From assembly GCF_016907695.1 (NCBI RefSeq), contig NZ_JAFBCK010000001.1, positions 1,860,001-1,924,000 on the forward strand: a DNA stretch of 64,000 bases, written 5' to 3'. Positions 1-8,356 of the stretch are shown piece after piece. Source of the DNA: Actinokineospora baliensis (GTDB lineage Bacteria > Actinomycetota > Actinomycetes > Mycobacteriales > Pseudonocardiaceae). The position numbers and the translations under genes are program-made. The number at the start of each line of letters is the position of its first letter. The first letter of the stretch is position 1. The notes under the pieces were generated by a model. The model was not told where the DNA came from, ran no database searches, and was given only the letters and a program-made list of their open reading frames with translations.

Positions 1-1455
1 CAGCTCCACGACCAGACGCTGTTCACCGTCACCGGCCTGCCCGAGGGCGGCCTGGTGCGCATCGCCACCCTCGACGACTACACCGGCACGGTGTGGGGCG
101 CGGGCGGCGGCAGCGCGGAAGCCGTTCCCGGGCAACCGAAGTACGGCTTCCAGCGGGTCGGCACCCGCATCCCGCCCACCGCGCAGGGGCAGCGGGCCAC
201 CGTCGAGGTGGAGATCGGCGCCGCGTACGCCTCGGCGGACGACGTGAACGCCTGGCTGCCCACCCCGGGCGCCCCCACCGCGATCCGGTTCGCCGGTCCC
301 AGCGCGCGCGGGCACTCCGACAGCTTCCGCTACAACCTGGCCACCACCTCGGGCATCGTCGCCGACCGGCTGCGCGCGGGCGACAAGTACACAGTGGACA
401 CCGTGGTGGACACCGTCGAGGTGCCCGACGACCCGCAGCCGTTCAGCAGGCCGACGGTCGAGCAGGCGTCGTACCAGTTCGTCGCGGCCAAGACCGGGAC
501 CTGGACGGCCAAGACCTCCGACCTGGGCGGCAAGCTCAAGGCGGTCGCGGCCTACCTGCGCGACAACGGCGCCTACAGCGACGGCGGCCCGGGGGAGACC
601 GAGTACCTGCCCGGGCACAGCGTCGGCAGGCTCAGCAGCTTCCTCAACGCCCAGCGCCCGGTCGGCGACGACGAGCAGTACGCGGCGGTCTTCGCGCTGG
701 TCGCCAACCAGCTCGGTATGCCAGCCCGGGTCGTCCTCGGCGCCAAGCCCGGTCCCGGCGGGGTCGTGCGCGGCGAGCACATCCAGGCCTGGGTGGAGAT
801 CCACCTGACCGACGGCCGCTGGGCGCAGGTCATGAGCAGCGAGTTCATGCCCGACCGGTCGAAGAAGCCGGACAAGATCCCGCCGCAGCAGTTCGAGAAC
901 ACCGAGGCGTCGATCGTCCCGCCGCCCAACACGGTGCACCCGCCCAGCTCGCTCACCGACGCCAGCCGGGTCGACCCCAACGTGGGCCGCTCCGCCTCGG
1001 CGAAGGGCGACGAGGGCTGGGAGATCCCCGGCTACCTGCTCACCATCATCACCTGGGCCGGTCCGCCGATCGGTCTGGTCGCGCTGGTCTGCACGGTGAT
1101 CATCGGTGGCAAGGCGCTGCGCAGGCGGCGGCGCAGGCTGCAGGGCGAACCGGCCGCCAGGGTCGCCTCGGGGTGGCAGGAGGTGATGGACCGCGCCCGC
1201 GACCTGGGCACCGCGGTCCCCGCCGGGCTCACCCGCCCCGAGCAGGCCACCACCCTCGGCGACGAGACCGTGCTGCGGCTGGCCCGCGCGGCCGACGCGA
1301 CGGTGTTCGGCCCGATCGACCCGAACGACGCGGCGGCCACCCGGTTCTGGGCCTCGGTCGACGAGGTGCGCAAGCAGCTCGGTGCCGGGGTGGGCCGGTT
1401 CCGCAGGCTGAAGGCGGCGCTGAGCCTGAGCACGGTGCGGTTGCGCCGGAGCTGA
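1..1455 (+). CDS. Transglutaminase-like membrane protein, C-terminal part (5' end outside window)
   Basis: The reading frame is open from base 1, so the gene begins upstream; the GTG at 55 is only an internal candidate. The visible part holds a transglutaminase-like core at about bases 661-860 (EQYAAVFALVANQLGMPARV, then a histidine in EHIQAWVEI), followed by one membrane segment near 1033-1100 (YLLTIITWAGPPIGLVAL), an Arg-rich stop-transfer stretch and a cytoplasmic tail. This matches the C-terminal half of actinobacterial TgpA-like proteins (DUF3488 plus transglutaminase plus C-terminal TM). The position of the catalytic cysteine of true transglutaminases is occupied by Glu-Gln, so cross-linking or protease activity is doubtful. 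Family assignment is good; function is unknown. Confidence 0.75.
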   Translation, partial: QLHDQTLFTVTGLPEGGLVRIATLDDYTGTVWGAGGGSAEAVPGQPKYGFQRVGTRIPPTAQGQRATVEVEIGAAYASADDVNAWLPTPGAPTAIRFAGPSARGHSDSFRYNLATTSGIVADRLRAGDKYTVDTVVDTVEVPDDPQPFSRPTVEQASYQFVAAKTGTWTAKTSDLGGKLKAVAAYLRDNGAYSDGGPGETEYLPGHSVGRLSSFLNAQRPVGDDEQYAAVFALVANQLGMPARVVLGAKPGPGGVVRGEHIQAWVEIHLTDGRWAQVMSSEFMPDRSKKPDKIPPQQFENTEASIVPPPNTVHPPSSLTDASRVDPNVGRSASAKGDEGWEIPGYLLTIITWAGPPIGLVALVCTVIIGGKALRRRRRRLQGEPAARVASGWQEVMDRARDLGTAVPAGLTRPEQATTLGDETVLRLARAADATVFGPIDPNDAAATRFWASVDEVRKQLGAGVGRFRRLKAALSLSTVRLRRS

Positions 1456-1563
1456 GTTTTCCCCAGGGTGGGGATGGGCCTGTGCATAGATCGACTTCGG
1501 ATGGCGGCTTGACAGGACCGTCCCCACCCGCAATAAACCCCGTCCCCCTCGGTGGCCTTACAC

Positions 1564-1582
1564 TTAGGTAAGCCTTACCTAT
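1564..1582. promoter_or_regulatory. Iron box (IdeR/DmdR1-type operator) 1
   Basis: TTAGGTAAGCCTTACCTAT is a near-perfect palindrome matching the actinobacterial iron box TTAGGTTAGGCTAACCTAA at about 15 of 19 positions. It lies 12 bp upstream of the chosen GTG start at 1594, so binding of the iron-loaded repressor would block expression of the hydroxamate siderophore genes when iron is plentiful. Confidence 0.8.
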
Positions 1583-1593
1583 CGGGGGATCAT

Positions 1594-2142
1594 GTGCGTA
1601 CCCGCTCGAGCACCCCGGCGGAGTTGATCGCCGCCGCGCCGGGTGACTTCTTCTACCTGGACACCTCGACCCACCGCTGGTTCGCCACCGGGATCGCGGC
1701 CCAGGTCGTCGTCGATCGCGACGCCGTGCACGTCTGGACGGCCGACGCGGCCGACGTCGAACCCTGGGTCGACCCGCTGCGGCAGGTCGTCGACCTGCTG
1801 CACGGTGCGGCCGGGGTGGGTCAGGACTGGCGCGCGTTCGGCTGGGCGGAGCCGGAACTGGGTTACGCGCTCGCCGGTCGGCCGGACCTGGTCGGCGGTG
1901 ACCACCCCCTGCTCCACCTGGTGGTGCCCGCCGAGATGGCCGACGTCACACCATCACTTTCCGTTGTGGGCGCTGGGCCGATCGCGGCCTTCCGACTGGG
2001 CGCCACCACGCGCGAGGTGTCGGACGGTCACCGCGTGGCGACCGGGTTCCGCAGTTTCCCCAGCCTCGTCGGCGAGGGCGCTGGTGCGATCTTCACCCTG
2101 GACTCTCGAACCGGGCTGGCCGACGTGATAAGGATAGGCTAA
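1594..2142 (+). CDS. Iron-regulated protein resembling the N-terminal domain of salicylate synthase
   Basis: A 182-residue protein. The start at GTG 1594 is chosen because an upstream in-frame start at 1552 would put the iron box inside the gene. The middle part (WRAFGWAEPELGYAL, then HPLLHLVVPAEMADV) resembles the N-terminal, non-catalytic region of MbtI/Irp9-type salicylate synthases (there: QAFGWVAFEFGVHRYGL ... TPLARVFSP). The C-terminal chorismate-binding catalytic half is absent, and the protein ends after about 60 further residues. It could be a remnant, a small regulator or scaffold, or an unrelated family. The iron box and the close formyltransferase (27 bp downstream) place it in siderophore metabolism. 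The homology is my reading by eye and is weak. Confidence 0.4.
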   Translation: MRTRSSTPAELIAAAPGDFFYLDTSTHRWFATGIAAQVVVDRDAVHVWTADAADVEPWVDPLRQVVDLLHGAAGVGQDWRAFGWAEPELGYALAGRPDLVGGDHPLLHLVVPAEMADVTPSLSVVGAGPIAAFRLGATTREVSDGHRVATGFRSFPSLVGEGAGAIFTLDSRTGLADVIRIG

Positions 2143-2147
2143 GCAAA
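2129..2147. promoter_or_regulatory. Iron box 2
   Basis: TAAGGATAGGCTAAGCAAA matches the iron-box consensus at 15 of 19 positions, including the unbroken core TAGGCTAA. It spans the stop codon of the preceding gene and lies 23 bp before the formyltransferase start, so that gene can probably be repressed independently of the first box. Confidence 0.65.
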
Positions 2148-2169
2148 GTTCCGAGTTGGAGGTCCCCGC

Positions 2170-3117
2170 ATGCGGGTCGTGATGTTCGGTTTCCAGACCT
2201 GGGGGCACCGCACCCTCGAGGCGCTGCTCGCCTCCAGCCACGAGGTGGTCGCCGTCGTGACCCACCCGCCTGGCGAGGGCGTCTACGAGAAGGTCTGGAG
2301 CGACTCGGTGGCGGAGTTGGCCGAGGCCAACGGCGTCGAGGTCATCGTGCGCGAGCGACCGGACGACGACGAGCTGTTCGACCGGCTCACCGAGCTCGCG
2401 CCGGAGGTGATCGTGGCCACCAACTGGCGCACCTGGATCCCGCCGCGCATCTTCACCCTGCCCGAGCGGGGCACCCTCAACGTGCACGACTCGCTGCTGC
2501 CGACCTACGCGGGCTTCTCCCCGCTGATCTGGGCGCTGATCAACGACGAGCCCGAGGTCGGCGTGACCGCGCACATGATGGACGACACCCTCGACGCCGG
2601 GCCGATCGTGCTGCAGCGCGCGGTACCGGTCGGTCCGCGCGACACCTCGGCCGACCTGTTCGCCAAGACCCTGGCGCTGTTCGGCCCGATCACCGTCGAC
2701 GGCCTCACCGAGATCGAGTCCGGCCGCACCGACTTCACCCAGCAGGACCGCTCCAAGGCCAGCTTCTTCCACAAGCGCGCCGAGGAGGACCTGCGCATCG
2801 ACTGGACCTGGTCGGCCGAGGAGCTCGACCGCCTGGTGCGCGCCCAGTCCGCGCCCTACCCGAGCGCCTTCTGCTTCCACCGGGGCAAGCGGCTGGAGAT
2901 CGTCGCCGCCGAGGTGTCGGCGGCCAACTACGGCGGCACCAACGGCCGAATCTTCTACCGCGAGGGCGACGGCGTGGCGATCGTCTCCGGCCCCGAGGCG
3001 CGCCGCGGCCGCAACCGCGCGCTGCTGGTCACCCGGGTGCGCACCGCGGACGGCACCGAGCTCGCCGCGCACGAGTACTTCAAGCACATGGGCGGATACC
3101 TCACCTCGCGCCCCTGA
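2170..3117 (+). CDS. N5-hydroxyornithine formyltransferase (CchA-like)
   Basis: This 315-residue enzyme belongs to the methionyl-tRNA formyltransferase fold. It has the formyl-transfer triad in VHDSLLP (Asn/His) and the later Asp of DTLDAGPI. It begins at ATG 2170 after a clear TTGGAGG ribosome site. A true tRNA formyltransferase (fmt) normally sits with def or sun. Here the iron box and the ornithine N5-hydroxylase three genes downstream point instead to transfer of a formyl group from N10-formyl-tetrahydrofolate to N5-hydroxyornithine, giving the formyl-hydroxyornithine building block of coelichelin-type siderophores. The C-terminal about 100 residues form the usual OB-like subdomain. Confidence 0.85.
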   Translation: MRVVMFGFQTWGHRTLEALLASSHEVVAVVTHPPGEGVYEKVWSDSVAELAEANGVEVIVRERPDDDELFDRLTELAPEVIVATNWRTWIPPRIFTLPERGTLNVHDSLLPTYAGFSPLIWALINDEPEVGVTAHMMDDTLDAGPIVLQRAVPVGPRDTSADLFAKTLALFGPITVDGLTEIESGRTDFTQQDRSKASFFHKRAEEDLRIDWTWSAEELDRLVRAQSAPYPSAFCFHRGKRLEIVAAEVSAANYGGTNGRIFYREGDGVAIVSGPEARRGRNRALLVTRVRTADGTELAAHEYFKHMGGYLTSRP

Positions 3118-3142
3118 TCCCACGAGGAAAGGTCCGTCCACC

Positions 3143-3955
3143 ATGGACACCCTGGAATCCGCCAGACCCGCCCTCGTCGCCAGGCCGCAGGTGCGCCGGG
3201 TCCTGTCGGAGGACCTGAGCGCGGCCCTGCTCGACGGCGTCACCGCCTACTACGCCACCGACATCGCCGACGTTCTGCGCGCGGCGCTCGTCGTGGCCGT
3301 CGGCGACACCGCGACCGTCGTCGCCAGTGGTGGGCTCGCGCGCACCATCCGCAGGCTGACCGCGCCGACCGACCGCTCGGTCATCGCCCTGAACTGGGTC
3401 GACTCCCCGCCGGAGGTGGCCGGGTCGATCGACGTGGCCGCCGATGTCGTCGCCGGGCGCATCACCACCACGTGGTCCTGGTGCGCCCGGACGCGGACCG
3501 AGCGCGCGGTCGTCGAGCTCTCCCACGCCTGGTCGGACGCGTTGGTCGCCCTGGCGGCGCAGGCGAGCGTCGTCAGTCCACTCCCGACGGTGCTCGACGA
3601 GTCGGCCAGCGTCGCGGTGGACCTGCCCGGTGCCATCAGCCCGGACTCCGTGCGCCGGGCGATCGACGCGGTCACCTGCCGGTACCCGTATCTCGCGACC
3701 GGGCGGCGGGTGGTCGGCGGCACCGCGTTCGCCGTGCGCGGCGCGGGGACCTCGTTGCGCTGCACCCGGTCCGACGCGCTGCACCCGGACTGGACGCCCA
3801 TGGTCCAGTTCGAGCTCACCAGGGCGGGCGCGGCGCGGACCCGGCTGGCCATCACGGCCAACCCGCGGCTGGTCGGCGACCTGCCCGGGTTGGTGCGGGA
3901 GCTGCGGGCGGAGCTGCTGGGAGATCCAGAACACTCCCCGGTCGCCGGTTATTAG
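3143..3955 (+). CDS. Degenerate NRPS epimerization/condensation-junction-like protein
   Basis: A 270-residue protein with a good ribosome site (GAGGAAAGG) and ATG 3143. Residues about 15-60 (VRRVLSEDLSAALL...TDIADVLRAAL) and 95-140 (VVAGRITTTWSW...) look like the C-terminal half of an NRPS epimerization or condensation domain. Residues about 155-265 look like the N-terminal half of a condensation domain (LPGAISPDSVRRAIDAV ... PMVQFELTRAG ... LVRELRAELL). The order is therefore that of an E-C junction cut out of an NRPS. Where HHxxxDG is expected the sequence reads NPRLVGD, so catalysis is not expected. It is in an iron-regulated operon with hydroxyornithine genes. It may be an NRPS relic or a repurposed partner protein. 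Assigned by eye. Confidence 0.5.
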   Translation: MDTLESARPALVARPQVRRVLSEDLSAALLDGVTAYYATDIADVLRAALVVAVGDTATVVASGGLARTIRRLTAPTDRSVIALNWVDSPPEVAGSIDVAADVVAGRITTTWSWCARTRTERAVVELSHAWSDALVALAAQASVVSPLPTVLDESASVAVDLPGAISPDSVRRAIDAVTCRYPYLATGRRVVGGTAFAVRGAGTSLRCTRSDALHPDWTPMVQFELTRAGAARTRLAITANPRLVGDLPGLVRELRAELLGDPEHSPVAGY

Positions 3956-3970
3956 GTTAGCCTTACCTCC
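3952..3970. promoter_or_regulatory. Iron box 3
   Basis: TTAGGTTAGCCTTACCTCC has a perfect left half-site (TTAGGTTAG) and matches 15 of 19 consensus positions. It overlaps the stop codon of the preceding gene and lies 33 bp before the ornithine hydroxylase start. Confidence 0.7.
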
Positions 3971-4003
3971 GCTTGTCGATTTCCTGCCGACGAAGGGACC
4001 GCC

Positions 4004-5341
4004 GTGACCAGCGACGCTCTGCCGCACGAGGTGCGCGACGTGGTGGGGATCGGCTTCGGCCCGTCCAACCTCGCCCTGGCCATCGCGGTCCACGAGCACA
4101 ACCGGCGGCACCCCGAGCAGGCGGTCGACGCCCTGTTCCTGGAGCGGCAGGCCGGGTTCGGCTGGCACCGCGGCATGCTGATCGACGACGCGACCATGCA
4201 GGTGTCCTTCCTCAAGGACCTGGTCACCATGCGCGACCCGGCCAGCGACTTCAGCTTCCTGTGCTACCTGCGCGACCGGGGCAGGCTGGCCGAGTTCATC
4301 AACCACAAGACGATGTTCCCGCTGCGCACCGAGTTCCACGACTACTTCGAGTGGGCAGCGGCCAGGGTCGCCGACCAGGTCCGCTACGGCGCCGAGGTCG
4401 TCTCGGTCCGCCCGGTCGAGGTCGACGGCGGGGTCGCGCACTTCGACGTCGCCGCCAAGGACGCGCAGGGCCGGATCAGCGTGGTCCGGGCCCGCAACGT
4501 GGTGATCGCGACCGGGCTCAAGCCGAAGCTGCCCGCCGACGCGGTGCCCTCGGAGCGGGTCTGGCACAACATCGAGCTGATGCACCGGGTCGAGCGGCTG
4601 GCCGGGACCGACCCGCACCGGGTGCTGGTGGTCGGGTCGGGGCAGAGCGGCGCGGAGACCGTCGCCGAGCTGCACAGCGCCCTGCCCAGGACCCAGGTGT
4701 GCGCGGTGTTCGCCCGCTACGGCTACGCCCCGGCCGACGACAGCCCGTTCGCCAACCGGATCTTCGACCCGCAGGCGGTCGACCACTTCCACGGCGCCTC
4801 CCCCGAGGTCAAGCGGATGCTGCTGGACTACCACCGGAACACGAACTACTCGGTGGTCGACATGGACCTCATCGAGGAGCTCTACCGCCGCGAGTACCGG
4901 GAGAAGGTGACCGGCCGCAAGCGGTTGGACATCCGCAACGCCTCCCGGGTCACCTACACCCGCGAGACCGACGAGGCCGTGTACGTGACGGTCGAGTTCC
5001 TGCCCACCGGCGAGACCGAGGTCCTCGAGTGCGACGCGGTGGTCTACGCCACCGGGTTCCAGGCGCCGGACCTGTTCGACCTGCTCGGCCGGGCGGCGTC
5101 GGTGTGCGAGCGCGACGCGGCGGGCAACCCGGTCGTCGGCCGCGACTACCGGGTCCGCACCGGCGCGGGGGTCACCGCGGGCGTGTACCTGCAGGGGTCC
5201 GAGCACAGCCACGGTCTCACCGCGACACTGCTGTCGACCACGGCCGTGCGGGTCGGCGAGATCCTCGACTCGATCCTGCGCGGCCCGGTCGAGCAGGCCA
5301 CCGAGGTCGTGGCCGACGTCCAGCGGGTCGCCATCGGCTAG
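4004..5341 (+). CDS. L-ornithine N5-monooxygenase (siderophore biosynthesis)
   Basis: A 445-residue flavin N-hydroxylating monooxygenase of the SidA/PvdA/CchB family, full length. The FAD-binding GIGFGPSNLALA motif is at about residues 16-27, the substrate-region signature FLKDLVTMRDPASDFSFL at about 69-86, the NADPH-binding VVGSGQSGAETVAEL at about 210-224, and the family ATGF motif near residue 350. It uses NADPH and oxygen to hydroxylate the side-chain amine of ornithine (lysine is the alternative substrate). Together with the formyltransferase it would supply formyl-hydroxyornithine. The gene has its own iron box 33 bp upstream and starts at GTG 4004 after GAAGGGA. Confidence 0.9.
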   Translation: MTSDALPHEVRDVVGIGFGPSNLALAIAVHEHNRRHPEQAVDALFLERQAGFGWHRGMLIDDATMQVSFLKDLVTMRDPASDFSFLCYLRDRGRLAEFINHKTMFPLRTEFHDYFEWAAARVADQVRYGAEVVSVRPVEVDGGVAHFDVAAKDAQGRISVVRARNVVIATGLKPKLPADAVPSERVWHNIELMHRVERLAGTDPHRVLVVGSGQSGAETVAELHSALPRTQVCAVFARYGYAPADDSPFANRIFDPQAVDHFHGASPEVKRMLLDYHRNTNYSVVDMDLIEELYRREYREKVTGRKRLDIRNASRVTYTRETDEAVYVTVEFLPTGETEVLECDAVVYATGFQAPDLFDLLGRAASVCERDAAGNPVVGRDYRVRTGAGVTAGVYLQGSEHSHGLTATLLSTTAVRVGEILDSILRGPVEQATEVVADVQRVAIG

Positions 5342-5378
5342 CTGCCGGGTTGTCGGCCGGGTTCAGTACTTTGGTGCC

Positions 5379-6161
5379 ATGGCAACATTGGTGACCTTCC
5401 ACGCCCACCCCGACGACGAGTGCATCAACTGCGGCGGCGTCATGCGCAAAGCCGCCGACGAGGGCCACCGGGTGGTCCTGGTGGTGGCGACCAGGGGTGA
5501 ACTCGGCGAGGTCGAGGACGGTTTCCTGGCCCCCGGCGAGGACCTGACCACGCGCCGGGTCGCCGAGACGCACGCCGCGGCCGAGATCCTCGGTGTGTCG
5601 CGTGTGGAGTTCCTCGGCTACACCGACTCCGGGATGATGGGCGAGCCGACCAACGACACCCCAGGCACCTTCTGGACCGCCTCCGTCGAAGAGGCCGCCG
5701 CCCGCCTGGCCAAGATCCTCGTCGACGAGTCGGCCGACGTCCTGACCATCTACGACGACAACGGCGGCTACGGCCACCCCGACCACATCCAGGTCCACCG
5801 CGTGGGCAAGCGAGCCGCCGAACTGGCAGGCACCCCCCGCGTCTACCAGGCAACAGCCAACCGCGACGACGTCCGCAAGCACATGAGCGAAGCTGCAGCC
5901 GACGGCGACGACTCCTTCGGTCCCCCGGAGGAGTGGGAGATCGGCAAGCCCCTGGAGGAGCTGACCGCCCGCGTGGACGTCAGCGCCTATGTGGTCGCCA
6001 AGCGGGCCGCCATGCGGGCGCACGCCAGCCAGATCTCCGAGGAGAGCTTCTTCCTCTCCATGCCGGACCCAGCCTTCGCCCAAGCCTTCGGCGTCGAGTG
6101 GTTCATCCGCGAAGGCGCCGGACCGGGCATCACCGAAACCGACATCATGGCCGGTCTCTAG
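5379..6161 (+). CDS. PIG-L family deacetylase (mycothiol/LmbE-type)
   Basis: A 260-residue zinc-dependent deacetylase or amidase. The N-terminal AHPDDE motif (residues 9-14) provides zinc ligands and the catalytic Asp; a second metal histidine is in GHPDH at about residue 130. This superfamily includes MshB and the mycothiol S-conjugate amidase Mca, common in actinomycetes, and also natural-product deacetylases. Without comparison, the exact substrate (mycothiol conjugates or another GlcNAc-type substrate) cannot be decided. It stands alone, 37 bp after the hydroxylase gene. Confidence 0.75.
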   Translation: MATLVTFHAHPDDECINCGGVMRKAADEGHRVVLVVATRGELGEVEDGFLAPGEDLTTRRVAETHAAAEILGVSRVEFLGYTDSGMMGEPTNDTPGTFWTASVEEAAARLAKILVDESADVLTIYDDNGGYGHPDHIQVHRVGKRAAELAGTPRVYQATANRDDVRKHMSEAAADGDDSFGPPEEWEIGKPLEELTARVDVSAYVVAKRAAMRAHASQISEESFFLSMPDPAFAQAFGVEWFIREGAGPGITETDIMAGL

Positions 6162-6529
6162 CCGCCGCGAGACTGAACACGACTGGCTGGACGGCCTGCT
6201 TCTGGCGCCGCCTCGGCAGCCCGATACCGCCAGAGCTCGCCTGCCCGCAACGCCGAACTCGGACGCGGGCGAGTTCAATGACCGCGCGCTTCGACTGCGA
6301 CTTGGCAGCGATAGCGCTGGCGGTGTGGCGGGTCGCCCGGGGGTTGAGTGCCGCCATCGGTCGGCCGTGGTCTGGCTGCGGTGTTGCTGGACTGTGGCCG
6401 CCTTGCTCGGGTGCAGGTTCGGCGGCTTCGTGGTTGGGGGTGCGGCGGGGTGGCCTCGGGGGCCGAGTGCCGCCACCATCGGGTGAAGAGGCTGGTCAGG
6501 GGCTGTCAGGCGGCCTACCTTCTGGGGCC
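6162..6529. other. Intergenic stretch, no gene recognised
   Basis: A 368-bp gap. Short ORFs on both strands show no recognisable protein and no ribosome site of note. I see no clear hairpin or operator. Confidence 0.5.
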
Positions 6530-7132
6530 ATGTCCGCCTTTGACGACATGGTTCGCCGGGTCGCGGCTGGCAAGCCGGGGTCTGTGGCGGCTCTGCGCGC
6601 GCGGCTGCTGACCCAGCCCCGGGAGTGGTTGGTGGACCAGTTGCTGGTCACCCTCGGGCCGCTCGACGGGTATCGGCCGCGGCCGGTGGAGCTCGATGAG
6701 CGGCTGCTGGTCGAGCACACCGCCCGGTTCGGGGCCTGGGACACCAGTGCCTGCCTGCTCGGTGCCCCGCCGCCCGCCGGGCTCATGATCGGGTTGGCCG
6801 CGCGCACCCCCTTCGGCGATGAACTCCTGGCCGAGGCGAAGGACCTGCTGCACGCGCTGGTGTCCGGGGTGGCCGGGCTGACCCCGGTCCGCCGTGCCCG
6901 GCTCGCGCTGACGCTGCCCGAGCGCAAGGCCGACGTCTTCAGCTTCCTCGACGCGACCGCCACCGCGCTCGGCCACGGCGAGACCGCGCTGCTGTTGGAC
7001 TACCCGGAGGTCGCCGATGGCCTGGTCGGGGACGCCGTGGTGGCGGCGCTGCGGGTGGTCAACGGGCTGGAGCTCAACGAGGAGGTCCTCTACGCCCGCC
7101 GTGCGGACCTGGACGCAGCCACCCTGATCTGA
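6530..7132 (+). CDS. Hypothetical protein
   Basis: A 200-residue soluble protein from ATG 6530. It is rich in Ala, Leu and Arg, with alternating predicted helices and no membrane segment or metal motif. The start is chosen as the first Met followed by coding-like composition (MSAFDDMVRRVAAG); longer in-frame starts would extend into a region of poor coding character. I do not recognise a family. The downstream aldo/keto reductase follows 40 bp later on the same strand, but a functional link is not apparent. Confidence 0.6.
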   Translation: MSAFDDMVRRVAAGKPGSVAALRARLLTQPREWLVDQLLVTLGPLDGYRPRPVELDERLLVEHTARFGAWDTSACLLGAPPPAGLMIGLAARTPFGDELLAEAKDLLHALVSGVAGLTPVRRARLALTLPERKADVFSFLDATATALGHGETALLLDYPEVADGLVGDAVVAALRVVNGLELNEEVLYARRADLDAATLI

Positions 7133-7172
7133 GCGAGAATCACCGGGCAGCAACCGCGACCCGAGGAGTCCC

Positions 7173-8216
7173 ATGCCGTTCCCAGCCGCGCCCTACCGCG
7201 CCGACGAGAGCCGCTACGACAGCACCGCCTACCGCAGGTCCGGGCGCAGCGGTCTGAAGCTGCCACCGGTCTCGCTGGGCCTGTGGCACAACTTCGGTGA
7301 CGACCGTCCGTTCGAGACCGGTCGCGCCATCCTGCACCGCGCCTTCGACCTCGGGGTGACCCACTTCGACCTGGCCAACAACTACGGCCCGCCCTACGGC
7401 AGCGCGGAGGCCAACTTCGGCCGCGTGCTGGCGGGCGACTTCAAGGCCTACCGCGACGAGATGGTCATCTCCACCAAGGCGGGCTACGACATGTGGCCGG
7501 GCCCGTACGGGGAGTGGGGGTCGCGCAAGTACGTGCTGTCCTCTTTGGACCAGTCGTTGACCAGGCTCGGCCTCGACTACGTGGACATCTTCTACTCGCA
7601 CCGCTTCGACCCGGACACCCCGCTGGAGGAGACCGTCGGCGCGCTGGTCACCGCGGTCGAGTCGGGCAAGGCGCTCTACGCCGGTGTGTCGTCGTACTCG
7701 CCGATCGCGACCAAGCGCGCGGCGGAGATCCTGCGCGGCGCCAACATCCCGCTGCTGATCCACCAGCCGTCGTACTCGCTGCTCAACCGCTGGATCGAGG
7801 CCGAGCTGCTCGACACCCTCGACGAGCTCGGCGCGGGGTGCATCGCGTTCTCCCCGCTGGGCCAGGGGTTGCTCACCGACCGGTACCTCGACGGCATCCC
7901 CGAGGGCTCGCGGGCCAGCCGGGACTCGTCGTTGTCGCCGTCGCTGATCTCCGAGGAGAACCTGGCCAGGGTGCGCGGGCTCAACGAGGTCGCCCGCCAG
8001 CGGGGCCAGTCGCTAGCGCAGCTCGCGATCGCGTGGGTGTTGCGGGATTCCCGGGTGACCTCCGCGCTCATCGGCGCCAGTTCGGTCGCGCAGTTGGAGG
8101 CCAACCTCGCCGCAGTGGACGCGCCGCCGTTCACCGACGACGAACTGGCCGAGATCGACCGGTACGCGGTGGAGTCCGGCATCAACCTGTGGGCCAGTTC
8201 CAGCGCAGCGGGCTGA
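7173..8216 (+). CDS. Aldo/keto reductase (L-glyceraldehyde 3-phosphate reductase, YghZ/Gpr-like)
   Basis: A 347-residue NADPH-dependent TIM-barrel oxidoreductase. The AKR catalytic tetrad is visible: Asp and Tyr in HFDLANNYG (residues about 64-72), Lys in STKAG (about 101) and His in YSHRF (about 142). The early SGLKLPPVSLGLWHNFGD signature and overall length match the AKR14/YghZ group, which reduces L-glyceraldehyde 3-phosphate and methylglyoxal-type aldehydes. It starts at ATG 7173 after GAGGAGTC. It ends just before a hairpin that separates it from the ectoine operon. Confidence 0.85.
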   Translation: MPFPAAPYRADESRYDSTAYRRSGRSGLKLPPVSLGLWHNFGDDRPFETGRAILHRAFDLGVTHFDLANNYGPPYGSAEANFGRVLAGDFKAYRDEMVISTKAGYDMWPGPYGEWGSRKYVLSSLDQSLTRLGLDYVDIFYSHRFDPDTPLEETVGALVTAVESGKALYAGVSSYSPIATKRAAEILRGANIPLLIHQPSYSLLNRWIEAELLDTLDELGAGCIAFSPLGQGLLTDRYLDGIPEGSRASRDSSLSPSLISEENLARVRGLNEVARQRGQSLAQLAIAWVLRDSRVTSALIGASSVAQLEANLAAVDAPPFTDDELAEIDRYAVESGINLWASSSAAG

Positions 8217-8230
8217 GCCCTAACACGCCG

Positions 8231-8270
8231 CCGGTGCGGGGGGCAACCGCGCTGTTGCCCTCCTCACCGG
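8231..8270. terminator. Hairpin terminator between reductase and ectA
   Basis: An interrupted inverted repeat pairs CCGGTG with CACCGG and GGCAAC with GTTGCC, located 15 bp after the reductase stop. There is no T-run, which is common in high-G+C actinomycetes. Confidence 0.5.
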
Positions 8271-8356
8271 TGATCCTCCGAAACCCCAGGTAGTCGCGGG
8301 GGTGCGGGTTCGGCTCGTCCACAGCTGTCGAATCTTCGCTGTTACGTTCCCTGGGT

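Noticed and set aside
1552..1593. Upstream start for the iron-regulated gene
   Set aside because: It would place the iron box within the coding sequence; GTG 1594 fits better.
2170..3117. Housekeeping methionyl-tRNA formyltransferase (fmt)
   Set aside because: Iron box and ornithine hydroxylase context favour hydroxyornithine formylation; def is 28 kb away.
3101..5212. Very long minus-strand open frame opposite the siderophore genes
   Set aside because: Low-complexity His/Val/Asp/Gly/Arg composition typical of antisense frames in 70% G+C DNA; no domain and the plus-strand genes are clear.
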